Numbered from the stretch's first letter, positions 11,437 through 23,174 are shown. The stretch is DNA of 64,000 nucleotides from Pyricularia pennisetigena (GCF_004337985.1 NC_043743.1:3484441-3548440), one strand, 5' to 3'. Made by a program: numbers and translations. The notes: generated by a model from the letters alone, not told the origin.

Positions 11437-13558
11437 CTATTCAACCTCCTCCTTACTATCCAATGATGAGCCCGAATTGGTTGCAGCAGGAGCCCTCCTA
11501 GAAGAGACATCCTCCCAGCCCACGCCGCCATCGGCCTCGGCAAATTCAGCGGGCCAGTCTCGTGGGCTTGCGTCGGGATTCTCATGCTGCACCGCAGTCA
11601 GAGCCTCCTTACACACACTATAAACGGGATCTTGGCGCAGCTTTCGTCGCTTCTCAATCTCCCCGAGCTCCCGACGACTCTCGGCCATGATGGCCTCAAT
11701 CTTGGCCGCCGCCTCGGCGGCGTGATCCTTGGCCTGGTGCTCATCGATCACAACCTGCAGCTTCGCCATCTTAGTCTCGAGCTCTCCGAGCTCCTTGCCG
11801 GTGGCGGCCAGCTTCTCGACGCACCTGTCGTTCCACATCTTTGCGTCGCCGGGCAGCTTGGCGAAGGCCATCTCCGCCAGGGTCAGCGTGTCCGTCGCCG
11901 TCTGGAGCAGATCCATGGTGTCCTGCATGCTGGCCAGGTGCGAGCGCCAGAGCACGTGGAGCGCCAGGAGCCTGTCGGGCTCCATCTTCTCGTGCTCGTG
12001 GGCGGCCTGGGCCTCCTTGAGGATCTTGGTGATCCTTTCCCCCTCTATGGCTTGCTGGTCTGCGACCTCGTGCAGGCCGGCGACGTGGGAAATCATCTTG
12101 CGTCTCTTAACCATGACTTTGATGCAGGCCGCTCGGATAAAGTCGAATAATTCATCCAAGTTAGCCTGCGATGATTTGTGCTCAGATGAGTTGCCGTTGG
12201 GTACTAGCGGCTGAGTAGATTCTAGACCTAAAGGGAAGGATGCCAAGTCAGCAAGGAACTTTCAGTATCATTTTTTTTTCTTTTTTTTCCAGTTTGTCAC
12301 GAGAAACACAAAGCTCTCACCCGAGTCTCCCTTCGCCTTGGTTGGCAGCATCAGGTTTTTAAAGACCGTCTCAGCCAGTTGATCTATGAGGTTGTCTGGT
12401 TAGTAACAAACCCGCCAGACCCGAAATTCAGAGCTATGAACCCACCAGGCGCGCCTCGGCGACGCCGAGCATCTCAGTGCCTCCGTAATGAGAAAAAAAA
12501 AAAAAAAAAAAAATTAGGATCCACGTTACCTTTATCCAAGACATTGAAAGCGACCGCTTCCACATCCCCACTAAGACGGGTAGCGTCCTGGAAATCCTCC
12601 AACGCCCGTCTGCAAGCCTCATCACCAGCAACCAACTCCTTCAAGACCATGGACTGGAAACCCATGACCTTGAACAGCTTGTGCTTGGCCTCCGCATCCT
12701 CCTCGAGAGCTATAGCCTCTCCGATGCCAAAGAGCGCCCGCCACGCCACCAAGACGCGCGCGTCGGCCAGGCGCTCCACCGCAACATCCATCTTCTCGAT
12801 GAGCTTGGCCGTGCTTTCCACCTCGATGCGGTCGTACGTCTCCTTGGAAATGCTGAACGGCAAGCCGCCGCCGCCGTGCTCGTCGTCGCGCAGCAGGATG
12901 CACGCCTTGAGCCCGAACCAAGGGCCCGAGTACACCGCGTGCGTCGACAGGAAGGGGTCCAGCGTGCGGAAGACCATCGTGCTGCCCGCCGTGGCCGGCT
13001 TGCCCCAGAACAGCGTCAGCTGCCATACCGGAGAGAAGGACGGCTCGGCGGCGCGCCGCTCCGCGTCGATCAGGTCGGATAGTTTCTTCAGGCGCGGCCA
13101 GGCCGTCGGCGGCTGTTGGCGGGCTAGCATCTCCAGCATGAGGTTCTCGTACGAGCATCGTAGGGGGACGGGGAACTCTTTCGCGACTACGCTGGCTGGC
13201 TTGGGGGGCTCGGAAGCGGTTGCTTTCTCGCTCGCGGGCGGTTTCGCCGATCCGTTTTTGGGTTTGGCATTGGAAGCTGTCAGAACGAGATGTACGGGTT
13301 AGATTTTCCCACTCTTTCTAGCTCAAGATAGTTATGTTGTGATGATATTCAAAATAATCACTTACACGAAGCCTTGGCCTTTTGCTTTAGCTTCCTTCGT
13401 CGACCCTTCACCTCTTCCTCAGATGGTCCGACTAGTGGCTGAGGAGGCTGCTGGCTGTTGTTGACCACGGGCTTGCTATCGCCCTTTCCGTCGTCGCTCT
13501 CGGCCACGTCGACAACTGTAACATTGCAGTCGCTGCAATGTTTGCGGGACGTAATCAT
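11437..13558 (-). CDS. Uncharacterised coiled-coil protein
   Basis: No function recognised. Four exons are inferred: 13366-13558, 12530-13276, 12321-12383 and 11437-12227, which close to 597 aa; exon 3 is only 63 nt but is flanked by clear splice sites and a TTACTAAC branch point. The N-terminus (MITSRKHCSDCNVTVVD) has a CxxC pair, followed by a basic, Lys/Arg-rich linker. The centre (about residues 90-310) is a compact helical domain. The C-terminal third (about 350-560) is charged, E/K/A-rich and predicted coiled coil, with an acidic tail. There is no signal peptide or membrane segment, so it is likely intracellular. An upstream in-frame Met at 13609 would extend the N-terminus. An A21 run lies inside intron 2. 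Confidence 0.65.
12493..12513. repeat. A21 homopolymer within an intron
   Basis: A run of 21 A on the plus strand lies inside the second intron of the minus-strand gene at 11437-13558. On the transcript it reads as poly(U) downstream of the donor. Confidence 0.8.
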
Positions 13559-14141
13559 GTTCAAGAACCGATAGAGAAAAGCAAGTTTATATCTACTGCG
13601 GTATATCATGAATGAATGGTTAAAAGTTGAGATGCAGGCGGTTGGGTGACATGACAAACGCCGTTTGCTCCCAAGGCACCCAGGCCAACGGAGTGCGTGA
13701 TTTAGCAGTCCTTCAGTAAAAGGCCACTGGGAAGTCAGGACAGAGTGATGTTGGTCGTAAGATCCGAGTCCGGAGCCATTCAACTTTCTCTTTCTAGCAG
13801 TAAGTCTTGGGAAACTGCCATCCTGCTCCAGAGGAGGGCAGATGTATCAAGCCCAGAAAACTCCCTCCATTGGTGAGTTTTGCGCAAGAGAAACAGAGTA
13901 TTATAGCATAGTATATATTCAAGTTATCCGACCCGTGCATGTTGTACATGTCAACAAACGAAAACAAAAATCCCATATTAATTGGTACCAGAAGAGAAAC
14001 CCTTTAAATATCCCCCAAACGCCATGCAACGCTATGCTATGCAAACCTAGCAAACAACCAAACAAAATCAAATTTTCAAATATACAAACACAAGAAAAGG
14101 ATTCCACATCAAAGTCAAGCAAACCGTCTCATTCAAGCCCC
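13559..14141. other. Intergenic spacer
   Basis: Between the start of the coiled-coil gene and the stop of the ML/TRP gene, both on the minus strand. Nothing beyond an ordinary promoter and 3' UTR is visible; the plus-strand open frame over 13842-14534 runs into the antisense of the next gene. Confidence 0.5.
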
Positions 14142-17027
14142 TCACGGCTGGGGAGGCTTAGGCGGCCTCCTGACCTCAAACGTGCCCGCCGAGGCGGACC
14201 TGCCAGACTGCTCCGGGACGGGCCGAGGCGGCCTGCGCACCTCAAATCCGCTTCCGCCACCGCCAGACGAACCCGTCGTCTTGGATCCTGTCAACTGGGC
14301 CCAGACGCTGACCCCCGCGCTCAAGCTCCGCAGGCCTTCCTGCCGGTTCGAAGACGACGAGTCCGCCGCGGCGGAAGAGGCCCAGTCGTTCTCGTTGGCG
14401 CCTTGGTAGGCAGGCGGTTGGCGGTAGTAGAGGTCGGCTTCGCGGAACGAGTAATCACCCCAGCGCGGCGCGAGGGCTGGCCGGGCGAGCGGCAAGGGGG
14501 GCTCCGACGCGTCGACGAGCGTCCCGTCCGATAATATCGACGCGGATGAGTGGCGACGGTTTCTGGAAGAGCCGCCGGCCGTCGGCAGGTTCAGAGTAGT
14601 GGCTTTCCTCAGCGGCCCTAGGGAGTCGCGTTCGCCTTCTGAAGACAGCTTGCTGCGGTCTATCGGGCTCGGGCTGTTGGGGCTATATGACGAATTGAGT
14701 GACGTCTGGGATGTTTTCGCCCGGGGTTCGCGGAAGAATCGGTCGCGGGTGCCGGGCCGGAGGGTCGACTGGCTGGCCGATCGATGGCTATCAAACGTCG
14801 TCCTTGAGCCTTTGCCTAATGAGGCGTGAGGACTATGGACTGAAGCCGGTGATACGAGATGCGGACTGTGGGCCAGGTTTCCATTGTGATCGGACCCGAC
14901 GTCCAACTGGGATAGGTCGTTGAAGGCTGTGCTGCGTCTGCGGAGCCGATCGAGTCCGTAAACCTAAATGGGATCCTTGGTTAGTTACCTCGAGGGTTAT
15001 AAAACAAGGTTTGATGGGGGATCGTAGCTTTGTGGGGTTAATCATACATGTTTTCCATCCACAGTCTTGAGGTTGGCACGGGCGAGACCTATCAAGCGGA
15101 GAATGGCTGGAATGGCGCAGCCCAAGACGAGAACGGTCGTATGGATGCCCAGGATGATGTATCCCACCGCGATCTTTGTCTGAAATTTGGCATCCAGCTG
15201 GCTTAAAAACACGACCGTGAGCATGACGACGCCGAAGCGGGCAAGACAGCTCCCCGCCGAGATAACCAGATCCTGAGTCGCAAAAGGCCTCAGAAACAAG
15301 GTGCTGATGAACATGACCATCTCTATCGCACCCAGCGTGGCGATCTGAGCAAGCGCAAACGACTGCAAGCCTCCAATGGTGATTCCCCTGATGAAGACTA
15401 CTGCAAAGAACATCATGGTGAAGAGGTTAATCTCGCTGGCTTTGTCGCTCTTGGGCTTGGTCGGTTGACTCATGGCTCGGTCGCCGCTGTTTTCCCTTTG
15501 ATGCAAAACCCGGTAACGGGTTTTCGCACCTCCAACCAGCAGATTACCCAACTGACTCCTGGGGGCTACCCTTGACATCCATATGAAGCAGATGACAACA
15601 GCCAAGATGAAGAGCGACGCCAGGACCAGGTGGTAGACGGGCAAGAATAGATTGCAGAGCTGGTATGCCGACAGGGCTACGATGGGCGCGAGGAAGTAGC
15701 TCAAAACGACCTTGACGACGTTCCATGCGGTACGGGTCGCACTGAGCTTGGTCGGTGGTGGAGGTTGGTTCGACGGCGTCGAGGTGAATTTCTCGCGAAT
15801 CGTAGGCAATATTCGAGGTATTTGCAGGAGCAGCGCGGTTGCGAAGGCGACAATGACGGCCAAGATGACCATGTTCCACCAAATATCCATCCTCATCGGC
15901 CCTCCGGTGATCTGAGTGAGGAGCTCAAACCCGAACGTACCGCCGGAGAGAGTGCCATTCATCTCGTAGATGCCGTTCTTGATGTTAACGTATCCTTTAC
16001 CGGCGCCGAGTGGGCCGACCGGGCTGAAGAGAGCCGCCCAGCTCAGTTGAGACGTGACTGGCTGGTAGAAAGGCGGATAGTGTACCGTCAGGGCTCCCAT
16101 GAGGAAGATGAATTGCAGATACAGAAGGCAATCTCCAACCCCAGGCAGAATGGGCCGGGTGGCAGTCGAGTTTGTGTCGCGCGATGGCGAGATCCCATCA
16201 ACCGAAGCCCACCGACGATGTAAAGAACCTGACGGCGGATGATCCATATCAGAGTAAAGAGTGGCCAAGACCCCAGATATCAGGACGAGGGTGAAGATGG
16301 CTATCGGACCTAACCTAAGTCCTATGATTGCGCCTCTTCCGAGGACAGGCATGACCTCAAAGTATGAACAATAAGACGCATTCACCCTATCCCCTTGCAG
16401 TGGGCCCATAGAAAGGTCTACAGCGAACGCGGGGAAGGGATCTAGCGGCCCTACATCGTAGTGGACGATAGAAGTTGAAATAACGCTAAAGCAGAAACGT
16501 TAGTCACCACGGCTGCAAGAGTATAAAGCCGTCTGGCAAAGGAAGTATCCTGGGAGAAACAAAAAANNNNNNNNNNNNNNNNNNNNAAAAAAAAAAGAAA
16601 AAGCCTACCCGGGGTAAAATTGGGGATACCAACTTGGTTGGCAGGTGAAATTGGCTTGGCGAAGAATGCTCGTTTTTGAGGTGCCGGGCCGTTGCAGGTG
16701 AACCAAGGCATTCCATTCCCGGGCGGGAAGATCGGCACAGGAGGTGAAGTTTGGGAAGTTGAGATCGATCCTGAGCTCCAGCGTCGTCGAGTTCACCGGG
16801 GTTTTCTCGTCGAATATAAGCTGTCCGGGACTGAGCAAGCGAACGTCCAACCCAATCCGTTCCAACCTGATTCCGCCGCCGATGGAAAAAGCCTCCTGGC
16901 CGAGACACGGCACCGACTCGACATAGGCAGCGGCGACAGTTGGCAGCAACGCCGGTGCACCAAGAAGAAGGCCGCACACTAGCAGGGAACGTCTCAAGGT
17001 CAGCGGTGCAGATGTGCGACACGCCAT
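14142..17027 (-). CDS. ML-like/TRP family polytopic membrane protein
   Basis: Predicted member of the fungal ML-like/TRP family (Flc flavin-carrier and Pkd2-like proteins), membrane proteins linked to calcium and wall homeostasis. Exons: 16609-17027, 15048-16485, 14142-14963; total 892 aa. Order: signal peptide (about residues 1-34), a luminal Cys-containing ML-like domain rich in N-glycosylation sequons (to about residue 190), then roughly nine hydrophobic segments across residues 190-615, including the conserved stretch around GPLGAGKGYVNIKNGIYE and RMDIWWNMVIL. A long Ser/Pro-rich cytosolic tail (about 620-892) ends with two FEVRRPPxP repeats. Intron 1 contains the N run at 16567-16586, so its length is uncertain, but the flanking exons join in frame. 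A start 42 nt further upstream is possible; the chosen Met gives the better signal peptide. Confidence 0.82.
16567..16586. other. Assembly gap (N run) inside an intron
   Basis: Twenty N flanked by A-runs, within intron 1 of the ML/TRP gene. It is probably an unresolved homopolymer. It does not interrupt coding sequence under the exon model given. Confidence 0.95.
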
Positions 17028-18087
17028 GCGCACGGGTAGGTCGCTGTATAACCTTGAGTCTCCCGCCATGGGGGGGCGTGCGTCTGAGGGTGCGTCGACG
17101 GGTGAGAGGCGGTTCAGTGCATTGAATATTTCCAGACCAGGTGCCCGTCTCAATTGGTGCCCTGGTACCTAACAGACAGTAGCCGGCCGGTAAGGCATTC
17201 AATTCCCAAGGACGAATTCTTTCGTTTTGTCGGTGTTGAATATCGAGTAAATTACAAGAAACTGTTTGTTTTACTGTAGTTGAGAAGAAGTGATTGATGG
17301 TCGGGACATTTTTGTTTCCGACATGGAGGTCAGCTAAGAGAAAAATGCATCGGCCCCCCCCCTTCACTTTTGTTCATGCGAGTGAAGATCCCTGGTCCCA
17401 CAATCCCCAGAAAAAGATGCTAACAATGGCAAACTATAACAATGACAGAAGCTCAGATGATGGAATTGCTGGCTCGAGTCATGCGAAAATCCCGGCAAGA
17501 GATCTCCGTCCTGAAGCTACAGAGAGGCTCCGATTGGGTACATACCGGGCCTTAGCAAAGCAAGGACCAGGGCATGTTTCGTATCCAAAGGCTGAGGCAA
17601 CCCACCCAACCCTTCCTTGCCAAGCTGGAAGGGGCAGGCAGCCTGGCTTTTTTTTTTTCACCGTCATATTGTGATGTGATGATGCTTCCGTGCCCGGGAA
17701 TCAATTTTACGCGAAGAAAACATCAAATGAGGCATGTGGATATAAGATCTCCTGTTTTGTTTGTCGTTTTTGATATTCATTCTATAATTCAACTATAAAC
17801 CCTATAAACTCGAAAGTCAGTTGGGGCATACTTGCTATCTACTCTAAAAAATCTCTTTGTACTCACTTTCTTTCGATCCGTCAAAATCTAATTACAAAGC
17901 TCTTTGGTTCGCGCACAGTCTGTGGGTTTCCGTTGTCAAGCAAGCTTCCAGTGGGGCGCACGTTCAATCAGATGGAGGGCTATCGTCGACGAAAAGTGAT
18001 AAACGGCAATTAGTCTGACGCTAATTGCCCATGGCTGAAAACCAACGGTGCGTAGATACCTAGAAAACGTGGCAAGCCTGGTTGACC

Positions 18088-18090
<3 letters not shown>

Positions 18091-18119
<29 letters not shown>
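18091..18119. repeat. A29 homopolymer
   Basis: Longest uninterrupted homopolymer in the window. No flanking target-site duplication was recognised, so a retroposon tail is not demonstrated. Confidence 0.8.
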
Positions 18120-18121
<2 letters not shown>

Positions 18122-18889
18122 GTCAACATGCATACAAAAGCCAAGTTCGGTACCAAAGACATGGAATTCAACAAACAATGATCAATTGCGAATTCCCCCT
18201 TTCGAAATGGGAAATCCACTACAAAACCCAACCAGCACGGTTTCTTATAGCCTTCGTCTCAAATCATACAACGGAAATTTTGTGGCGATGCTTATTCCAA
18301 AAGCCCCACCCGGGACCCTGACAACCGCAGACAGTAACCATCAGACGGCTACGCCATGCCGTTGTCCGCCGAGGTTTGCCAGAGAAAGTTGGGTGGACCA
18401 ATCTGAATTCGACAGTATTAATTAATTATTGTTTTCTTTGTTAATGAGCAAATCAACCGTCGGCCCCCTTGCCTGAACCTAATTCAAATGCCGACCTCGA
18501 CAAGATCTCAAGTCATGCAAGTCAGGTAATTAATTACCTAATGTAGACAAGCAAAGGCAAGAAATATCGCACATCACAGTTTATTTGAACTTTGAGAGAA
18601 CTTTTGCCCAGGTTGATCAAACTCCATCCCTTCCTTCCTACCTCCTTACCTAGGCAGCTGAGCTGGTCTCGGTGGTTTCGGTGGTCTAATCAACTCGGCA
18701 AAAATGCCATTCCACCTCATCAAACTACCGATATCTTTGGTCCTGCTTATTCTGCTGAGATGGGAAAATCTTCTAGGCTACCGATCAACACAACAAACGG
18801 TCACACAATCGATCGATTATTGTGGAAGAAAAACTTGCTAACCGGAATCATCTTCTGCATCGCCACTGGTCACACGCGACTAAAATAAG

Positions 18890-19124
18890 AAAAAAAAAAA
18901 AAAAATCACTGTTGGGTTGGGATCTAGACTGACTGAAACTAGTCTGTTTAGAATGCTACTAAACCCGAGTCAATGTCTTGTGCTAAACATAATCCGCCTA
19001 TTAGGTGAGGTGAATCCCCTGTCTCATATACTCCCGATGGGAGCGGTTGAGTCCTGGGCCGAGCGCTAAGGGAAGGGCTGAGGACTCGAACGCCTGGACC
19101 ATATCGTTGCGCAACTGGCCCCCT
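18890..19124 (-). ncRNA. Candidate tRNA-derived Pol III transcription unit or SINE relic
   Basis: On the minus strand the segment opens with GGGGGCCAGTTGCGCAACG (an A-box/D-arm-like sequence, around 19105-19123). It continues with a near-consensus B-box, GCGTTCGAGTCC (19082-19093), then about 175 nt of unrelated body, and ends at a T16 run (complement of 18890-18905), an ideal Pol III terminator. Internal structure includes arms GAGTCCT (19049-19055) and AGGACTC (19081-19087) and a CTCCC-GGGAG hairpin (19031-19043). The A-B spacing is short for a real tRNA and the T-stem does not close well, so this is not annotated as a tRNA. No target-site duplication was found. Confidence 0.35.
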
Positions 19125-20189
19125 TTATAGCGTCCTGGACTTGTGACCTTAGCTTTGCAAGATTTTACTGTCTTGTCTTGGTTTTCTGTGTGTGTGTTTT
19201 TTTTTGGGGGGGGAGCCTAGAATCTGTTTTTTGCTGCCTTGTCTCTGTCTCGTCACGCACCATCTTTGCCGCCTCTCTCTGACACGAACGCCTGTCAAAA
19301 GTGCCAAGGAGGCATAATCCTGGCATCTTGACATCTGTCTTGAACCATGGAATCACGGAGGTGCATCAGAAACGAACCCTCACCAGATCCCCGAAGGTTG
19401 GATCCCGAAAATCGGGTCCCCGAAAGGTCGGAAAATCGGAGCATGGCGTCGAAAGCAGGTAGTACAAGGATAGGCTATGCCTCGATCTCGATCAACAGCT
19501 CAGCTTTTCCAATATCCGTATCGTCTTTGCAGATCTTGTTCTCGGCAGCAAAAGTATGCCAAGGTTCCAAATAACCATGTCTACGTCACGAATCGCATAC
19601 AAAAAAAAATCAACTACCGAGCCCCATCGTGTCGGGAAAAAAAAGGGTATCAACTAAGCCCTAGACTCTCGCCTACTAGCTCTGTCGTCAACTTCTCTAG
19701 TTCTCTACAGCCACGAGTCTGGAAGCCAACGCTACCCCCTTTTTGGCGGCAGCCCACACCCAGAAGAATAAAAGTTCCGTAACCTTGTGATGGATGCGTT
19801 TCTTCGACGCGGAAATGGCCTGATCTTTGATCCTGAACCATTGGCCTCGTGCTGCCTTCACTACCCCATTGGGTGAAATGAGATTTTCAGCCACTCTTTC
19901 GGAGTTTGTGGGGAGCTGAAGAAAGAGCCATGGCCCTAAGGGATGCCTCTATATGGCTTTGGTGTAGTACGGCCTGACTAGGTGGAGGCACCCCTTGCCT
20001 CCTGATGTCTTAGGTATTCATGTGTATAAGCCGCCTGTTATCCGCTTTCGATATGGGCTGGGTAACTTGCTTTTTTATTTTCAAAACATTGGCTGGTGAA
20101 TAATAACGAATATTTTATACATTCTCAAGTCACGGACTGTCAATATTCACGGGATAATTCCCGAACAAACCCTTCCAAAAGACGTCAGC

Positions 20190-23174
20190 ATGATGGAAGA
20201 CCCGAGCAGGCATGCTCTGCTCGAGCTTTGCACAAGAGCAACGCTGCAAGGCAACACCATTTCGGTGAGGATGCTCGACTTTCTCGGCGCCGTCAAGCAC
20301 CCACCCTTTGGCTTCAAGCACCTGGCGCAGGACTTTCTCGACATCTGTAGGATCCTCTGGGCCATCGAGGCCGGGTTGACCGAGTGCTTCCGCTCCGGGC
20401 AGCACTTCCCCGAAGACATGGTCAAGGAGCTCCACGCAAAGTTCCAACAGACAAACGCCGACTTTGTCATCCTGGATCAGATGATGCGCGAGTTCCTGGG
20501 TTACGAGAACGGCGGCGTGGGCGGCAAGCTCCGCAAGGGCTGGCGGATGATGTTTGCCGACAAGTCCATCGCGCGGATGAGGGACTCGCTCGGCAAGTCG
20601 CGGGACGCCCTGAGGATGAGCGCTCTTGTGTTCCAGTGGTCGCTGGGCAGCGCCTCCCCAGACGACGCGGCCGGCTCGGGCTACGTAGGCCTGGCTGCTG
20701 CTCTGGACCGCATGGCTCGGGGCCGATCCACCACCAACCTCAAAAAGTCGCCATCATTTGAAGAGATCAACCAAAAGGACGGCGGGGCCGCACCGCAGCT
20801 GGACCTACCCAGGATTCCTTCTCTTTCCCCCCAGATATCAGCAATGCCAATCGGCATACCAGAGAGGGCTTCGTCGGCCACGCGCTCGCAGACCGACGTC
20901 ACGAGGGACCACCATGAGGACCAGCCCAGCCCTGGCCACCTCCGCCGTCTCAGCTCCAACAGGAATCCATACAACAGTCTAAGTCACAGGTCTGACAGCA
21001 GAAGCCTGAACGACAACCGCAGCCTGACCACAGCCGACGATCGCGATTCGGTGGTGACGGGCAACCGGAGGCGAGAGCCCACCAAAAGGCCAGAGGTTCC
21101 CACGGTTACAGGAAAGGTCTACAACGTTTCTGGGCGTCTCACAAAATTGCCCAAGAATAACAACGCACCTTCAGAAAAGAGTGTCGGCTCGGGCCGCTTG
21201 GGCGCCGGTGCAAATCTCCGCCTCGAAAACAGCCCTCACCGTCCCAGGTCTCTGGTGCAAGACGACAATGTTTCTCCGGGCCTGACGGATGCGGATACGT
21301 TGCTTGACGATCTGGAAAGCCTGGACCTGAGCGGCCCCATCAAGGCCGTTCGGATCCACGCGGACCCTCAGCAGATGCCCCGCTGGCAACCGAGAAACGC
21401 CGCCGCGGCCGACAACCCCAACCTGCGGAGTGCTCTCGCAGGGGCCGTCCAGACGCAAAAGCACAAGGTCGTCGAGCAGCTCCTCGACCGCGGCGTTGCC
21501 CCAGACACCCACCCGGAAGACGTGCACATCCTCAGGGAGGCGATACTCAACCGCGACCTCGAGACCGTCCGGCTCCTCCTCTGCTTCGGGGCGGACCCCA
21601 ACTCTGCAGACTCGGACGGCGTCACGCCGCTCCTCTATGCCGTCGAGGTCGGCTTCCTCGAGGGGACGCAGCTGCTGCTCAAATACGGCGCCGACCCGAA
21701 CCTCTCCGGCACCGACGTCCCGGGCCCGGAGCTGCCGCTGGGCATAGCCATCGCCGAGCAGCGACCCGAGCTGGCCCAGCTGCTGCTCACCTACGGGGCC
21801 GACGTCAACGTGCAGTTCGCGCGGGGCAGCACGCCGCTCATCTCGGCGGTCGGCGGCCGCGACGCGTCCCTGCGGCTGGTGGAGCTGCTGCTCGAGTACG
21901 GGGCCGACGCCAACGCCAAGAGCCGCGAGGGCAAGTCGGCGCTGTTCGAGGCCATCACCAACGGCGGCCGCGTCGACGTCGTGACGGCCCTGCTGGACCA
22001 CGGCGCCAACCCAAACCTCCCGGGGCCGAAGCACATGCTGTGGCCGTCGACGTCCCAGCCGTCCTGCCTCGAGTTGCTGCTGGCGCGCGGCGCGGACCCC
22101 AAAAAGACGCCCGGCGTGCTGGAGCTCGCGACGTCCATCAACAACGCCGAGGCGGTCCGGATCCTGCTCGCGGCCGGCGTCGACGTCAACGCCCGCAAGG
22201 ACGGCGTGTGGACGCCGCTGTGCACGTCGATCCGCGACGACCGCAGGGACCTCTTCGACATGATGCTGGCCGCGGGCGCCGACCCCAACCTCGCCTCGGC
22301 CGAGTACCCCTGCTTCAAGTGCGTGACGCACTTCCGCACCGAGTACTACCTGCCGCGGCTGGTCGAGGCGGGCGGGGACCTCTCGTCGCCGCCCGGGATC
22401 TGCGAGACGGCCGTGGCGGTCGGCAACACGGACGCGCTGGCGTGGCTGCTGGCCGAGAAGCGGGCGGACCCCAACGACCGCAGCGCCGAGGGCCGCACGG
22501 CGCTGACGACGGCCATCCGGGAGAACAAGCCCGACATGGTGGACGCGCTGCTGCGGGGCGGGGCGGACCCCAGCGTGCGCGGGGAGGGGTGGCCGGTGCA
22601 CATGGCCGTGGGCCACCCGCACATCCTGCAGAAGCTGCTGGCGGTGCTGAGCGACCCGGGCGCCTTCCGGGGCGTGCTGGAGATGGCCGTGGTGGCGGAC
22701 CAGCTCGAGAGCGTCAAGCTGCTGCTCGCCGCGGGCGTGAGCATCGAGGACCGGCGGAGCGGCGTCTTCTCCCCGCTCACCTCGGCCATCCGCGAGGGCA
22801 ACAAGAAGATGGTGCGGTTCCTGGTCGAGGACGCCGGCGCCGACGTCAACTCGCCCGGCGAGCACCTGCCGCTGGTCAAGGCCGTGCGGAGCTACAAGGG
22901 CGACGGCGACATGGACGTCCTCAACCTGCTGCTCGACAAGGGCGCCGACGTCAACCGCATGTACCGCGGCTGGAACGGCGTCATGCAGGCCGTCGAGAGT
23001 GGCGAGCTGTCCGTGTTGAGGCTGCTGGTCGACCATGTCCGCAAGACGCCCGGCGGCGCCGTCGTCGACCTCGAGCTCAAAGACGACACTGGCCGTACGG
23101 CCGTCGATATTGCTACCAGCCGTTGCTGGACCGAGGCGGTAGAAATTTTGAAGCAGGGGCAGCCAAAGAAATGA
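20190..23174 (+). CDS. Ankyrin-repeat protein with STAND-type fungal N-terminal domain
   Basis: Single-exon gene, 994 aa, probably cytosolic. Residues 1-150 are an all-helical domain (LLELCTRATLQGNTISVRML onwards) resembling the helo-like N-terminal domain of fungal STAND/NLR-type proteins (family recall). Residues 160-405 are Ser/Arg-rich and disordered. Residues about 411-990 form a long ankyrin array of some 15-17 units, with recurrent 'LLLxxGADPN' and 'GxTPLxxAI' motifs. No NB-ARC or NACHT nucleotide-binding domain lies between them. Such proteins usually act in protein-protein interaction, possibly in self/non-self or stress signalling, but no partner is shown here. The ankyrin half has extreme G/C at third positions, which opens very long frames in other registers; these are shadows. 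Confidence 0.85.
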   Translation: MMEDPSRHALLELCTRATLQGNTISVRMLDFLGAVKHPPFGFKHLAQDFLDICRILWAIEAGLTECFRSGQHFPEDMVKELHAKFQQTNADFVILDQMMREFLGYENGGVGGKLRKGWRMMFADKSIARMRDSLGKSRDALRMSALVFQWSLGSASPDDAAGSGYVGLAAALDRMARGRSTTNLKKSPSFEEINQKDGGAAPQLDLPRIPSLSPQISAMPIGIPERASSATRSQTDVTRDHHEDQPSPGHLRRLSSNRNPYNSLSHRSDSRSLNDNRSLTTADDRDSVVTGNRRREPTKRPEVPTVTGKVYNVSGRLTKLPKNNNAPSEKSVGSGRLGAGANLRLENSPHRPRSLVQDDNVSPGLTDADTLLDDLESLDLSGPIKAVRIHADPQQMPRWQPRNAAAADNPNLRSALAGAVQTQKHKVVEQLLDRGVAPDTHPEDVHILREAILNRDLETVRLLLCFGADPNSADSDGVTPLLYAVEVGFLEGTQLLLKYGADPNLSGTDVPGPELPLGIAIAEQRPELAQLLLTYGADVNVQFARGSTPLISAVGGRDASLRLVELLLEYGADANAKSREGKSALFEAITNGGRVDVVTALLDHGANPNLPGPKHMLWPSTSQPSCLELLLARGADPKKTPGVLELATSINNAEAVRILLAAGVDVNARKDGVWTPLCTSIRDDRRDLFDMMLAAGADPNLASAEYPCFKCVTHFRTEYYLPRLVEAGGDLSSPPGICETAVAVGNTDALAWLLAEKRADPNDRSAEGRTALTTAIRENKPDMVDALLRGGADPSVRGEGWPVHMAVGHPHILQKLLAVLSDPGAFRGVLEMAVVADQLESVKLLLAAGVSIEDRRSGVFSPLTSAIREGNKKMVRFLVEDAGADVNSPGEHLPLVKAVRSYKGDGDMDVLNLLLDKGADVNRMYRGWNGVMQAVESGELSVLRLLVDHVRKTPGGAVVDLELKDDTGRTAVDIATSRCWTEAVEILKQGQPKK

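Larger units (their letters stand above)
17028..20189. other. Gene-poor 3.2-kb spacer
   Basis: Between the divergent starts of the ML/TRP gene and the ankyrin gene. It contains an A29 run (18091-18119), an A16 run (18890-18905), a tRNA-like candidate Pol III unit (18890-19124), a GT/T/G simple repeat (19187-19213) and a 7-bp hairpin (GGAGGCA / TGCCTCC, 19984-20002). No convincing protein-coding gene. Confidence 0.5.

Noticed and set aside
18091..18119. A29 run considered as a retroposon tail
   Set aside because: No target-site duplication or recognisable element body next to it. Similar A/T runs occur throughout the window, often in introns or UTRs.
19082..19123. tRNA gene on the minus strand
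   Set aside because: A and B boxes are present but no acceptor stem, no closed T-stem and too little room for an anticodon arm; kept only as a candidate Pol III element.
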